In this document: positions 1 to 4,656 of the stretch, piece after piece | Position numbering within the stretch: the first letter of the stretch is position 1 | Layout: every line of letters starts with the position of its first letter | Source of the DNA: Dehalococcoidia bacterium | GTDB taxonomy: Bacteria; Chloroflexota; Dehalococcoidia; UBA2247 | Direction of reading: 5' to 3' | DNA length: 5,773 nucleotides | Assembly (NCBI GenBank): GCA_021159955.1 | Contig: JAGHDJ010000043.1 | Location: 1-5,773 of the forward strand | Translations under genes and position numbers: made by a program | Notes under the pieces: model-generated | Database searches by the model: none | What the model saw: only the letters and a program-made list of their open reading frames with translations | Told to the model about the DNA's origin: nothing

Positions 1-1
1 C

Positions 2-205
2 AGGGGTATCTTAGATTATAGCGAAGACGAGCTTGCATCTGTGGATATCATTGGTAATCCACACTCTGGAATCATAGATGCTCCGTCCACCAGGGTTGTT
101 ACCGACAGGGTAGCTAAGGTGCTGGTCTGGTATGACAATGAATATGGATATGCAGCTCGCATGCTTGATCTGGCATCCTATATATTGAATAAAGAAAAGC
201 TGTAA
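2..205 (+). CDS. gap: Glyceraldehyde-3-phosphate dehydrogenase, type I, C-terminal part
   Basis: The 5' end lies outside the window; 67 codons and a TAA remain. The fragment reads as the end of the catalytic/C-terminal domain of NAD(P)-dependent phosphorylating GAPDH: a segment like the family's 'SxDIIGNPHSGIIDAPST' is followed by 'VKVLxWYDNEYGY', and the final helix is 'RMLDLASYIL'. The WYDNEYGY block contains the Asn/Glu-Tyr residues near the NAD nicotinamide in known GAPDHs. The enzyme oxidises glyceraldehyde-3-phosphate to 1,3-bisphosphoglycerate in the cytoplasm (glycolysis/gluconeogenesis). The catalytic Cys and the Rossmann domain are upstream and not visible. No clear terminator follows, so read-through into the HAD gene is possible. 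The family call is very secure; cofactor preference cannot be judged. Confidence 0.95.
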   Translation, partial: RGILDYSEDELASVDIIGNPHSGIIDAPSTRVVTDRVAKVLVWYDNEYGYAARMLDLASYILNKEKL

Positions 206-233
206 TTTAAAATATCGTTAGGGAGAGATTCTC

Positions 234-335
234 ATAGCGAACCTGACTTTCCTTAAGGTGGCTGACAAAGAGCAAGCTATACTTTCAAAGGCATTTAAAT
301 GTGGCTGTGAAGACAGTTACGGAGGAGGGCAATAG
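234..335 (+). CDS. Possible 33-aa small ORF with a non-AUG start, overlapping the HAD gene
   Basis: This frame is open from just after a TAG at 219-221 to a TAG at 333-335. It has no ATG. A purine-rich GGGAGAG (221-227) precedes an ATA at 234, with ATT 228 and GTG 258 as other possible starts. From ATA it would read (M)ANLTFLKVADKEQAIL, then SKAFKCGCEDSYGGGQ: a short amphipathic helix followed by a Cys-x-Cys and a Gly-rich tail. Its stop overlaps the GTG of the HAD gene (TAGTG), and the strong Shine-Dalgarno site of that gene lies in its last codons. This arrangement is typical of translational coupling. No family is recognised. It could equally be a leader region or the remnant of a gene that lost its start. 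The call rests only on arrangement and plausible codon use. Confidence 0.25.
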   Translation: MANLTFLKVADKEQAILSKAFKCGCEDSYGGGQ

Positions 336-1183
336 TGCGTAAACTTGTTCCTGTAGCCATAGCCTATGATTTTGATGGGACTCTTGCACCGGGAAATATG
401 CAGGAGCATAGCTTTCTGCCCAAGATAGGGATAAAAGCTAAGGAATTCTGGAATATGGCAGACCAACTTGCCCAGGAAAATGAGGCAGACAGCGTTTTGA
501 CATATATGAATCTTATGCTAAAAAAAGCAAGCGAGGCAGGGGTCCCCATAAGAAAGGAAGACTTCAGAGAGCATGGGAAATCGGTTAAGCTTTTCAAAGG
601 TGTGCAGGATTGGTTTGATCGCATCGATGATTACGGCAGGGGAAAAGGGCTTAAGTTAGAGCATTACATCATTTCTTCAGGCATTCGAGAAATGATAGAC
701 GGCACACCTATTGCAACTAAATTTAAAAAGATTTACGCGTCATCCTTCAAATATGATGTGAATGGCGTAGCTGAATGGCCAGCCTTGGCGATAAACTTCA
801 CGACAAAAACCCAGTATTTATTCCGCATAAACAAGGGAGCACTGGAAGTCTATGATAACAAGCGCATAAACAAATGTGTGCCACCGGAAAATCGCCCGAT
901 TCCATTCACGAATATGATTTTTATTGGTGATGGCGAGACAGACATCCCTTGCTTCAGTCTGGTAAAAAGACTGGGGGGACATTCGATTGCGGTATATAAA
1001 CCAAGGGCAAAAGGAGCCAGAACCGAGGCGGAGAAATTAATTACAGATGGGCGCGTAAACTTTGTGGCTCCGGCGGATTATTCTACCGAGAGAGAGATTG
1101 ATACCATCGTCAAGGCAGTGCTGGACAAAATTACCAGCGACTCTAAGCTGGTATTGCTTTCCCAAAGTGCTGCTAAACTTTGA
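335..1183 (+). CDS. HAD-superfamily hydrolase, phosphoserine phosphatase-like
   Basis: This 282-aa protein starts at GTG 335, chosen because GGAGGAGGG (321-329) sits 5 bases upstream. HAD motifs are visible in order. Motif I is DFDGTL, with the nucleophile D12 and acid D14. Motif II is IISSG at residues 112-116. A motif III lysine is probably K158 or K167. Motif IV, GDGETD at 198-203, holds the Mg2+ ligands. The roughly 95 residues between motifs I and II form a helical C1 cap as in SerB-like phosphatases, so a cytoplasmic phosphomonoesterase is likely; the substrate cannot be told. The gene follows gap in the same direction. The last ten codons (VLLSQSAAKL region) and the TGA at 1181-1183 lie inside a repeated promoter cassette, and the same residues are echoed in a non-coding copy at 2222-2250. 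The native C-terminus may therefore have been replaced by the repeat. Confidence 0.85.
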   Translation: MRKLVPVAIAYDFDGTLAPGNMQEHSFLPKIGIKAKEFWNMADQLAQENEADSVLTYMNLMLKKASEAGVPIRKEDFREHGKSVKLFKGVQDWFDRIDDYGRGKGLKLEHYIISSGIREMIDGTPIATKFKKIYASSFKYDVNGVAEWPALAINFTTKTQYLFRINKGALEVYDNKRINKCVPPENRPIPFTNMIFIGDGETDIPCFSLVKRLGGHSIAVYKPRAKGARTEAEKLITDGRVNFVAPADYSTEREIDTIVKAVLDKITSDSKLVLLSQSAAKL

Positions 1184-1207
1184 GAAACTTGCCAGCCAGC
1201 GTATAAT
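1156..1207 (+). promoter_or_regulatory. Promoter cassette, copy 1 (for the Fe-S/NifX pair)
   Basis: The -35 box is TTGAGA (1180-1185) and the -10 box TATAAT (1202-1207), separated by 16 bases. This is a near-consensus sigma70-type promoter 60 bases before the Fe-S gene. It is one of three related copies: 45 of 52 positions match copy 2 without gaps, and the spacer core ACTTGCCA is shared with copy 3. The stop codon of the HAD gene (TGA 1181-1183) overlaps the -35 box, so the promoter is embedded in the 3' end of that gene. The conserved spacer points to recent duplication or to a bound regulator. Confidence 0.75.
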
Positions 1208-1266
1208 CAACACATAAGCTAACAAAGGAACAACAGGTAGAATAACAAACTAGAAGGGCAAAATAA

Positions 1267-1605
1267 ATGGCAGTCAATAAGGATAAAATAAGGGAGATTT
1301 ACGAAGTTCTGCCCAAGCTGGATTGTGGCTTCTGCGGATTTGGAAGTTGTGGTCAATTTGCCAGAGCAGTAGCTGAAGGAAAAGCTTCACCTTTTGGCTG
1401 TAGACAAAATCCCCGGGCAGGTTACAAAATAAGTGAACTTATCGGGGTGAAAGTACCAGCCTATAGTTATCAATTCCAACCATCCCCCTTGTCTCCACTA
1501 GGAAGCAGGTCTCTCCCGCAAGACTTAAAAAAACAGGTGCGCACACTATCCCAAAACGTGAATATTATTTTGGGCAGGATTGAAAAGCTAGAGGCGAGGC
1601 AATAG
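1267..1605 (+). CDS. Small Fe-S cluster protein (PF04060-type motif) with C-terminal coiled coil
   Basis: This 112-aa protein starts at ATG 1267, preceded by AGAAGGG. Residues 18-45 carry C20-x2-C23-x4-C28-x16-C45 in the context LDCGFCGFGSCGQFARAVAEG. This matches the putative 4Fe-4S domain found in RnfB and in the gamma subunit of the corrinoid iron-sulfur protein. It is far shorter than those proteins, so it is a stand-alone cluster module. Residues about 60-85 are Pro/Ser-rich. Residues 87-112 (LKKQVRTLSQNVNIILGRIEKL) have heptad-like hydrophobic spacing, suggesting a short coiled coil for dimerisation or partner binding. The NifX-like gene follows after 3 bases, so the two are almost certainly co-translated. 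A role in carrying or assembling a metal cluster is inferred; the target enzyme is not in the window. Confidence 0.8.
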   Translation: MAVNKDKIREIYEVLPKLDCGFCGFGSCGQFARAVAEGKASPFGCRQNPRAGYKISELIGVKVPAYSYQFQPSPLSPLGSRSLPQDLKKQVRTLSQNVNIILGRIEKLEARQ

Positions 1606-1608
1606 AGC

Positions 1609-2004
1609 ATGAGATTTTTAGTAGCTTTGGGCACAGATGACGGGGAAAATCTCAACGATGACCATGTAGGTATGGCGAGATATTTCTATGTTTATAAGTT
1701 CTCTAACAGCAAAGAGCAGCTCGTTGAACGAAGAGAGAACCTGCGTTTCAAAGGGGATGAAACAACGAAGCATGGCGATCCAGAGAAGGCAAAAGCTACA
1801 TCTTCTGTTTTAGAAGGAGTGGATGTTCTTGTGGGTAAAAAATTTGGGCCTAATATTCTAAGATTACTTGAAAAATTCGTCTGCGTGGTGGTGAGAACAA
1901 CTACTCTCACCAGTGCGATTGAAACCATCCATGACAATATGGACCAAATAACGGAAGAGTATAAGAAGGGGAAAGATAGAAAGCATATCGTGTTAAAGCC
2001 GTAA
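1609..2004 (+). CDS. NifX/NafY-family cofactor-binding protein (dinitrogenase Fe-Mo cofactor domain)
   Basis: This 131-aa protein starts at ATG 1609, with GAGGCGAGG a few bases upstream inside the preceding gene. It looks like a single PF02579 domain. It has an N-terminal strand with a DDGENLNDDHVGMARYFYVY segment, a variable charged middle, then SSVLEGVDVLVGKKFGPNIL followed by a strand (VCVVVRT) and a closing helix. Known members (NifX, NafY, the C-terminus of NifB, VnfX and many stand-alone archaeal and bacterial paralogues) bind Fe-S or Fe-Mo cofactor precursors. No nitrogenase gene is visible and most stand-alone members lie outside nif clusters, so nitrogen fixation should not be inferred. 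Co-expression with the Fe-S protein suggests a two-component metal-cluster handling unit. The middle residues ERRENLRFKGDETTKHGDPE are unusually polar, probably a loop. Confidence 0.8.
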   Translation: MRFLVALGTDDGENLNDDHVGMARYFYVYKFSNSKEQLVERRENLRFKGDETTKHGDPEKAKATSSVLEGVDVLVGKKFGPNILRLLEKFVCVVVRTTTLTSAIETIHDNMDQITEEYKKGKDRKHIVLKP

Positions 2005-2018
2005 TTAAAATCATCCTT

Positions 2019-2070
2019 CATTGCGTCCAGCTCTAGCAGGACCCCGATGAACAAAACATCATCGGAGAGA
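2019..2070. repeat. Two-hairpin dispersed repeat, copy A
   Basis: This 52-bp element lies 14 bases after the NifX-like stop. It matches the reverse complement of 3898-3949 at 43 of 52 positions without gaps. Hairpin 1 is GTCCAGC/GCAGGAC (2025-2042) around a TCTA loop, with one A-A mismatch. Hairpin 2 pairs 2042-2050 with 2059-2067 (CCCGATGA / TCATCGGAG), with one mismatch. Compared with copy B, one stem pair has changed from A-T to C-G, a compensatory change. No T-run follows, so a simple intrinsic terminator is not obvious. The location between a plus-strand gene and a minus-strand gene fits a REP-like element or bidirectional 3'-end structure. Confidence 0.7.
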
Positions 2071-2221
2071 CCCATAGCAACGCGGCAATCTCGGTAGAGA
2101 GAACTGGGGGTGCATCCTTTCCATTTGGAACAGCCACAGAAACTCAGCTTGCCTGCACATTTAATCTACCTGCGCAAAAACGACCCCTATCGGAACTCGC
2201 CCCTTATCTACAAGTAATTCC
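2071..2221. other. Gene-free stretch after the NifX-like gene
   Basis: The 278 bases between the NifX-like stop (2004) and the end of the minus-strand pseudogene (2283) contain no supported gene. Apart from hairpin repeat A and promoter copy 2, I see a small palindrome TTCCATTTGGAA near 2118-2129. One plus-strand frame is open from about 2051 to 2250, with no ATG, GTG or TTG start and no recognised family. It ends in VIPLSRSATKL, echoing the C-terminus of the HAD protein. Confidence 0.5.
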
Positions 2222-2273
2222 ACTTTCCCGAAGTGCTACTAAACTTTGAGCAGCTTGCCAAACAGCGTATAAT
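2222..2273 (+). promoter_or_regulatory. Promoter cassette, copy 2 (no plus-strand gene downstream)
   Basis: The -35 box is TTGAGC (2246-2251), followed by a 16-base spacer and TATAAT (2268-2273). The copy matches copy 1 at 45 of 52 positions. The similarity includes the stretch that encodes the end of the HAD protein in copy 1, here in a frame with no start codon. No plus-strand gene follows: transcription would run into the 3' end of a minus-strand pseudogene and on towards the toxin gene. It is therefore either an orphan promoter left by rearrangement or the source of an antisense or small RNA. Confidence 0.65.
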
Positions 2274-2282
2274 ATCCGTTGA

Positions 2283-2656
2283 CTAGCGCCTAAATAAACT
2301 CTTTAGCTTAAGCCTGTAAATATCTTTCATAGAGTATGGCTTTGCTATTTCTCTACGATAAGTTGTGTAAAATTCCACCCTGTTGCCCTCTTTATCTCGC
2401 GTGAAGTAGGCACCTTTTCCAGGGCTTTTCGTCTTCCTTTTGAGTGAATAGTCTGCTTATAGTTGTCATACTCAATGAATTCAACATTGCGCAGGAAGTT
2501 TAGCACTAAATGTTTCGGTGGTGACAACCTATGCTGCACAAATTTGTCCAGCGGAACGAAGTAACTTTCGTAGGAAGGGATAGATATAGTGACTGACATC
2601 AAAACAGGGGCGTCTGTACCAAGTCTTCTTAACCCCCCTTCTATCTGCTTAAGTCT
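2283..2656 (-). pseudogene. Broken hypothetical gene (frameshift, truncated 5' end)
   Basis: On the minus strand a frame is open from 2656 to a TAG at 2345-2347. It reads LKQIEGGLRRLGTDAPVL before the first ATG (2599), then VTISIPSYESYFVPLDKF and later PTSREIKRATGWNFT. Just before that TAG a one-base shift opens another frame that continues TYRREIAKPYSMKDIYRLK and ends at TAG 2283-2285. Protein-like sequence before the first start codon, absence of a Shine-Dalgarno site at ATG 2599 or TTG 2602, and the smooth continuation after a shift together suggest a decayed gene. It lacks its N-terminus and has a single-base deletion near 2355-2362. It begins 11 bases after the stop of the toxin gene upstream, so insertion of the toxin-antitoxin module may have cut it. 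No family is recognised. A real 84-aa gene (ATG 2599 to 2345) remains an alternative. Confidence 0.4.
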
Positions 2657-2666
2657 TCAAAGTACA

Positions 2667-3005
2667 TTAAAGCCCCAACACCAGCCTCAAATTATCGTCT
2701 ACAGCCTCCATGTCCGATGTCGTCATAGAGCCCAGCTTGCGGGTTATCATACCCTGTTTGATTATTCTTATTATACTGGTAGCCACTGAAGGGAAAAGAA
2801 GCCCCGCTCCTTGCCAGCCGTTGATAAGGTGATCGCCTGGTAACACGCGGTCAATCCGGCTGGTGATAGCAGCAATGATAGTTTCATTTCGCCTGGCGTG
2901 ATAAGTATCCGAGCTTACTATTACAGCTGGCCGACGTTTAATTCCGGTTTCGTCAGCGAAGATAAAGCCAACGAGAACTACATCACCCCGGTTATACTCG
3001 ATCAT
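2667..3005 (-). CDS. PemK/MazF-family toxin (endoribonuclease), module 1
   Basis: This 112-aa toxin uses ATG 3005, preceded by AAGGA. A longer start (TTG/ATG-like codons to 3053) would run through the antitoxin gene and is not needed. MIEYNRGDVVLVGFIFAD is the usual first strand. K23-R24-R25-P26-A27-V28-I29-V30-S31 is the PemK 'KRRPAVIVS' motif, with the Arg that family knowledge places at the active site, and AITSR (46-50) supplies the conserved Thr/Ser. FADETGIKRRP resembles the PemK branch with a short loop rather than classical MazF (compare module 2, DPTVGxEIxKTRP). Known members cleave mRNA or tRNA at short sequences and are neutralised by the upstream antitoxin. The start overlaps the antitoxin stop by 14 bases, implying translational coupling. 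Length and motifs look intact. Confidence 0.88.
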   Translation of the reverse strand: MIEYNRGDVVLVGFIFADETGIKRRPAVIVSSDTYHARRNETIIAAITSRIDRVLPGDHLINGWQGAGLLFPSVATSIIRIIKQGMITRKLGSMTTSDMEAVDDNLRLVLGL

Positions 3006-3273
3006 AGGCTGAGTCCTTCTCGTTAGCCCAAATTTCAGCAAGCACAGGATCAACTGCTGCTGTCAACTTCAATAGCCCACCTAGGTTTCTGGTTTCTCCA
3101 CATGGACGAGGTACCCTGTCCAGATCCTCTTTACGAAATCGTCGGTGGCGCTCCCTGCCGATGCGGAAGGCAGGCAACCGACTTTCCTTAGTCAATTTAT
3201 AAATAGTCCTCTTGGAGACACACAGATATTCAGCAGCTTCTTCAACTGTGAACCATTCTTTTGTTATTACCAT
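2992..3273 (-). CDS. Excisionase-like HTH antitoxin, module 1
   Basis: This 93-aa protein starts at ATG 3273, chosen because GGGGAGGTG lies about 6 bases upstream; an earlier ATG-like start at 3294 has no such site. Residues 7-57 (WFTVEEAAEYLCVSKRTIYK, then LPAFRIGRERHRRFRKEDLD) form a winged HTH of the excisionase/MerR-like HTH_17 type: helix-turn-helix, wing with RIG, and RF/R-KEDLD. This is not the AbrB or RHH fold usual for MazE. The C-terminal 35 residues end in DPVLAEIWANEKDSAYD, an acidic amphipathic helix with the W-x2-E-x-D-x2-Y pattern seen in other type II antitoxins, probably the toxin-binding tail. The gene overlaps the toxin gene by 14 bases. It probably represses its own promoter at 3318-3347. 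A stand-alone regulator is the main alternative, but the overlap argues for antitoxin. Confidence 0.8.
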   Translation of the reverse strand: MVITKEWFTVEEAAEYLCVSKRTIYKLTKESRLPAFRIGRERHRRFRKEDLDRVPRPCGETRNLGGLLKLTAAVDPVLAEIWANEKDSAYDRV

Positions 3274-3317
3274 AAGCACACCTCCCCATAGCATAAAAAC
3301 GCCTCAAGCTCAGTATC

Positions 3318-3347
3318 ATTGTAGCACATACGAGCAAATAAGTGCAA
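3318..3347 (-). promoter_or_regulatory. Promoter of toxin-antitoxin module 1
   Basis: On the minus strand TTGCAC (3342-3347) and TACAAT (3318-3323) are separated by 18 bases, about 45 bases before the antitoxin start. The 7-mer GTAGCAC (plus strand) occurs at 3321-3327 and again at 3359-3365. This direct repeat brackets the promoter and could be the operator for the HTH antitoxin. It is an inference from position. The promoter diverges from promoter copy 3 of the membrane-protein gene. Confidence 0.45.
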
Positions 3348-3413
3348 TATCACACGACGTAGCACCCCCTGCCATCAGGACACATACAAAACAGCCCCTG
3401 CCTCCTGACTGAC

Positions 3414-3454
3414 GCACCACCAAACCTTGAGCAACTTGCCAAACAGTGTATAAT
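3414..3454 (+). promoter_or_regulatory. Promoter cassette, copy 3 (for the membrane protein)
   Basis: TTGAGC (3427-3432) and TATAAT (3449-3454) are separated by 16 bases. The sequence matches copy 2 (2233-2273) at 34 of 41 positions, and every mismatch is a transition. The downstream gene starts at 3496 with GGAGAG 5' of it, so this copy is placed to drive the membrane-protein gene. The upstream half of the 52-bp cassette is not preserved here. Confidence 0.75.
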
Positions 3455-3495
3455 ATTCACAGAATACTTGACTACTTAATGCAGGAGAGCAGCCA

Positions 3496-3909
3496 ATGGC
3501 AGAGAGTAATCATACTCGTTCGATGAAGCGGACACGATTGGCAGGGCGGATAATCGGGATAGGGATAACGGCATTCTTCCTGACCTTCCTGATTGGCGAA
3601 ACTGTCAGCGAAATTCAGGGAAAGAGTACCGACCCACTCACGATAGAGGGTGTCACCGTGGGCTTGCTGGGAACCGTCGGGTTGGCTGGCTGTATTTTAT
3701 GCTGGTGGAGGGAACGGCTTGCCAGCATATTGCTAATCCTAACTGCCGTCGGACTGGGCATCCACATAGGCATCTGTGCAGGCCGTAATCACCTGATGGC
3801 ATGGTCAATGCTGGGACTGCCATATCTCGTTGCAGGATTGTTGCTCCTCAACTCCTGGCAGTTATCAAAAAAAGATGCAGTGACAGGGGGAAGTCACCCT
3901 CTCCGATGA
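3496..3909 (+). CDS. Small four-helix membrane protein, function unknown
   Basis: This 137-aa protein starts at ATG 3496, with GCAGGAGAG upstream. A basic N-terminus (MKRTRLAGR, residues 10-18) is followed by four hydrophobic segments: about 18-34 (IIGIGITAFFLTFLIGE), 53-70, 75-94 and 101-119. The positive N-terminal region suggests N-in topology with both ends cytoplasmic. A conserved-looking E35 lies at the end of helix 1. I recognise the general pattern of small uncharacterised membrane proteins but no family with a known role. The last codons and the stop (TGA 3907-3909) fall inside hairpin repeat B, so the C-terminal SHPLR may be encoded by the repeat. Transcription probably starts at promoter copy 3, divergent from toxin-antitoxin module 1. 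Confidence 0.75.
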   Translation: MAESNHTRSMKRTRLAGRIIGIGITAFFLTFLIGETVSEIQGKSTDPLTIEGVTVGLLGTVGLAGCILCWWRERLASILLILTAVGLGIHIGICAGRNHLMAWSMLGLPYLVAGLLLLNSWQLSKKDAVTGGSHPLR

Positions 3910-3959
3910 TGCTTCGTTCATCGGAGTCCAGATAAATCTGGATGCAATGACAAGAGGGT
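3896..3959. repeat. Two-hairpin dispersed repeat, copy B (inverted relative to A)
   Basis: 3898-3949 is the reverse complement of copy A with 9 mismatches. Hairpin one is CTCCGATGA/TCATCGGAG (3901-3909 with 3918-3926), a perfect 9-bp stem with an 8-base loop. Hairpin two is TCCAGAT/ATCTGGA (3927-3942). ACCCTCT (3896-3902) and AGAGGGT (3953-3959) could pair to enclose both in a three-way junction, competing with two bases of hairpin one. The element overlaps the stop of the membrane-protein gene and lies before the convergent mazF. The enclosing pair is not seen in copy A. Confidence 0.75.
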
Positions 3960-4002
3960 TGGACGAGGTGCTTGCAACAACAAGGGAAAGACAAGCTCAT
4001 AA

Positions 4003-4332
4003 CTACTCAGCAAACATTTCCGCAAGCAGGGATAACACATTCTTTTGTGTTGCTTTGTTGAATCTACCAAGTCGCCTGACCAGCCTTAACTTGCCAATTG
4101 TGCGTAATTGGTCAAGCACAATCTGTCCGTCTTTTTCCTTAAATCGGCAGGGCACTCTGGTAGGATAACTGCGTTCTTTGGTCGTTATCGGCGCCACTAT
4201 GACTGTCGCAATGTGCCTGTTCATCTCATCGGGAGATACAACGACACATGGACGGGTTTTCTGTATTTCTGTGCCTACGGTTGGGTCCAGGTTAACCAGA
4301 TAAACATCAAATCGACTGACTACCATTCCCAT
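4003..4332 (-). CDS. mazF: MazF-type endoribonuclease toxin, module 2
   Basis: This 109-aa toxin starts at ATG 4332; a second ATG at 4326 would drop two residues and is also possible. RFDVYLVNLDPTVGTEIQKT is the classic MazF first strand and loop. R27-P28-C29-V30-V31-V32-S33 is the 'TRPxxVVS' motif, and APITTK (47-52) has the conserved Thr. These residues define the RNase active site in characterised members, which cut single-stranded mRNA at short motifs. The C-terminal part VLDQLRTIGKLRLVRRLG is the expected 'DQ-RxxxxxRL' helix. The start lies inside the antitoxin gene (13-base overlap), giving coupled translation. The toxin looks intact. The gene converges with the membrane-protein gene, with hairpin repeat B between them. 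Confidence 0.93.
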   Translation of the reverse strand: MGMVVSRFDVYLVNLDPTVGTEIQKTRPCVVVSPDEMNRHIATVIVAPITTKERSYPTRVPCRFKEKDGQIVLDQLRTIGKLRLVRRLGRFNKATQKNVLSLLAEMFAE

Positions 4333-4586
4333 TCATCTCTATCCCATACGGTAAGCTCGATTGCCTCAGCATCAAGCAGTCTGTCGTCTCCGCTTTGTGC
4401 CATTTTAGCAAACAGTTCATCCCAGCCGCGACGCAGTCCATGAGCTGGACGGATTACTAACTGACCTTCCTGTGCTTCTAACTCCACTTCCTTGCCAAGA
4501 TTAACTTGCTCAAGGAGTGGCTTTGGAATACGAATACCCCGCGAATTTCCTATTTTGATGATGTGTGCTTTAGTGCTGGTTCCCAT
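4320..4586 (-). CDS. mazE: MazE-type AbrB/SpoVT antitoxin, module 2
   Basis: This 88-aa protein starts at ATG 4586, preceded by CGGAGGAT with about 8 bases spacing. Residues 5-48 (KAHIIKIGNSRGIRIPKPLL, then a VELEAQEGQLVIRP strand pair) are a swapped-hairpin AbrB DNA-binding domain. The GNSxGIRIPK segment is diagnostic of MazE. Residues 52-88 are acidic and Trp-rich (WDELFAK, VWDRDEWEW) and should be the flexible tail that blocks the toxin. It overlaps mazF by 13 bases. Autorepression through the palindrome at 4617-4630 next to the promoter is expected. The acidic Trp-rich ending (DEWEW, with the stop overlapping the mazF start region) is typical of cyanobacterial and Chloroflexi-type MazEs as well as others; it does not settle taxonomy. 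Confidence 0.93.
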   Translation of the reverse strand: MGTSTKAHIIKIGNSRGIRIPKPLLEQVNLGKEVELEAQEGQLVIRPAHGLRRGWDELFAKMAQSGDDRLLDAEAIELTVWDRDEWEW

Positions 4587-4616
4587 AGTTGCATCCTCCG
4601 ATTGTATATGTCACAT

Positions 4617-4630
4617 AATGTAATTACATT
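4617..4630. promoter_or_regulatory. Palindromic operator candidate of mazEF
   Basis: AATGTAATTACATT is a perfect 14-bp palindrome that overlaps the last bases of the -10 box and the likely transcription start of mazEF. AbrB-type MazE dimers bind such AT-rich inverted repeats, so it is the natural autoregulatory site. Binding is inferred from position and symmetry. Confidence 0.6.
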
Positions 4631-4656
4631 GTATGCACAGAATGTGAACAAGTCAA
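4628..4656 (-). promoter_or_regulatory. mazEF promoter
   Basis: On the minus strand TTGACT (4651-4656) and TACAAT (4628-4633) are separated by exactly 17 bases. Each matches five of six consensus bases. The boxes lie about 42 bases before mazE. A run of eight G (4665-4672) lies just upstream of the -35 box. Confidence 0.7.

Noticed and set aside
1692..2075. Minus-strand open frame of 127 codons opposite the NifX-like gene
   Set aside because: It is the complement of a well-supported PF02579-type gene and its translation shows no domain or ribosome binding site.
2051..2250. Plus-strand open frame ending in VIPLSRSATKL
   Set aside because: About 66 codons open but with no ATG, GTG or TTG start. 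It crosses a hairpin repeat and a promoter repeat and resembles no family, so a chance open frame is likely.
1156..3454. Promoter repeats as a CRISPR-like or transposon array
   Set aside because: Copies are more than 1 kb apart with no regular spacing, no spacers, no terminal inverted repeats and no transposase in the window.
3896..3959. Hairpin repeat B as a simple intrinsic terminator
   Set aside because: Stems are strong but there is no T-run after either hairpin on either strand. A 3'-end role remains possible but is not a standard terminator.
3947..4443. Plus-strand open frames opposite mazF and mazE
   Set aside because: Both run antisense to clearly recognised toxin and antitoxin genes and have no family resemblance.
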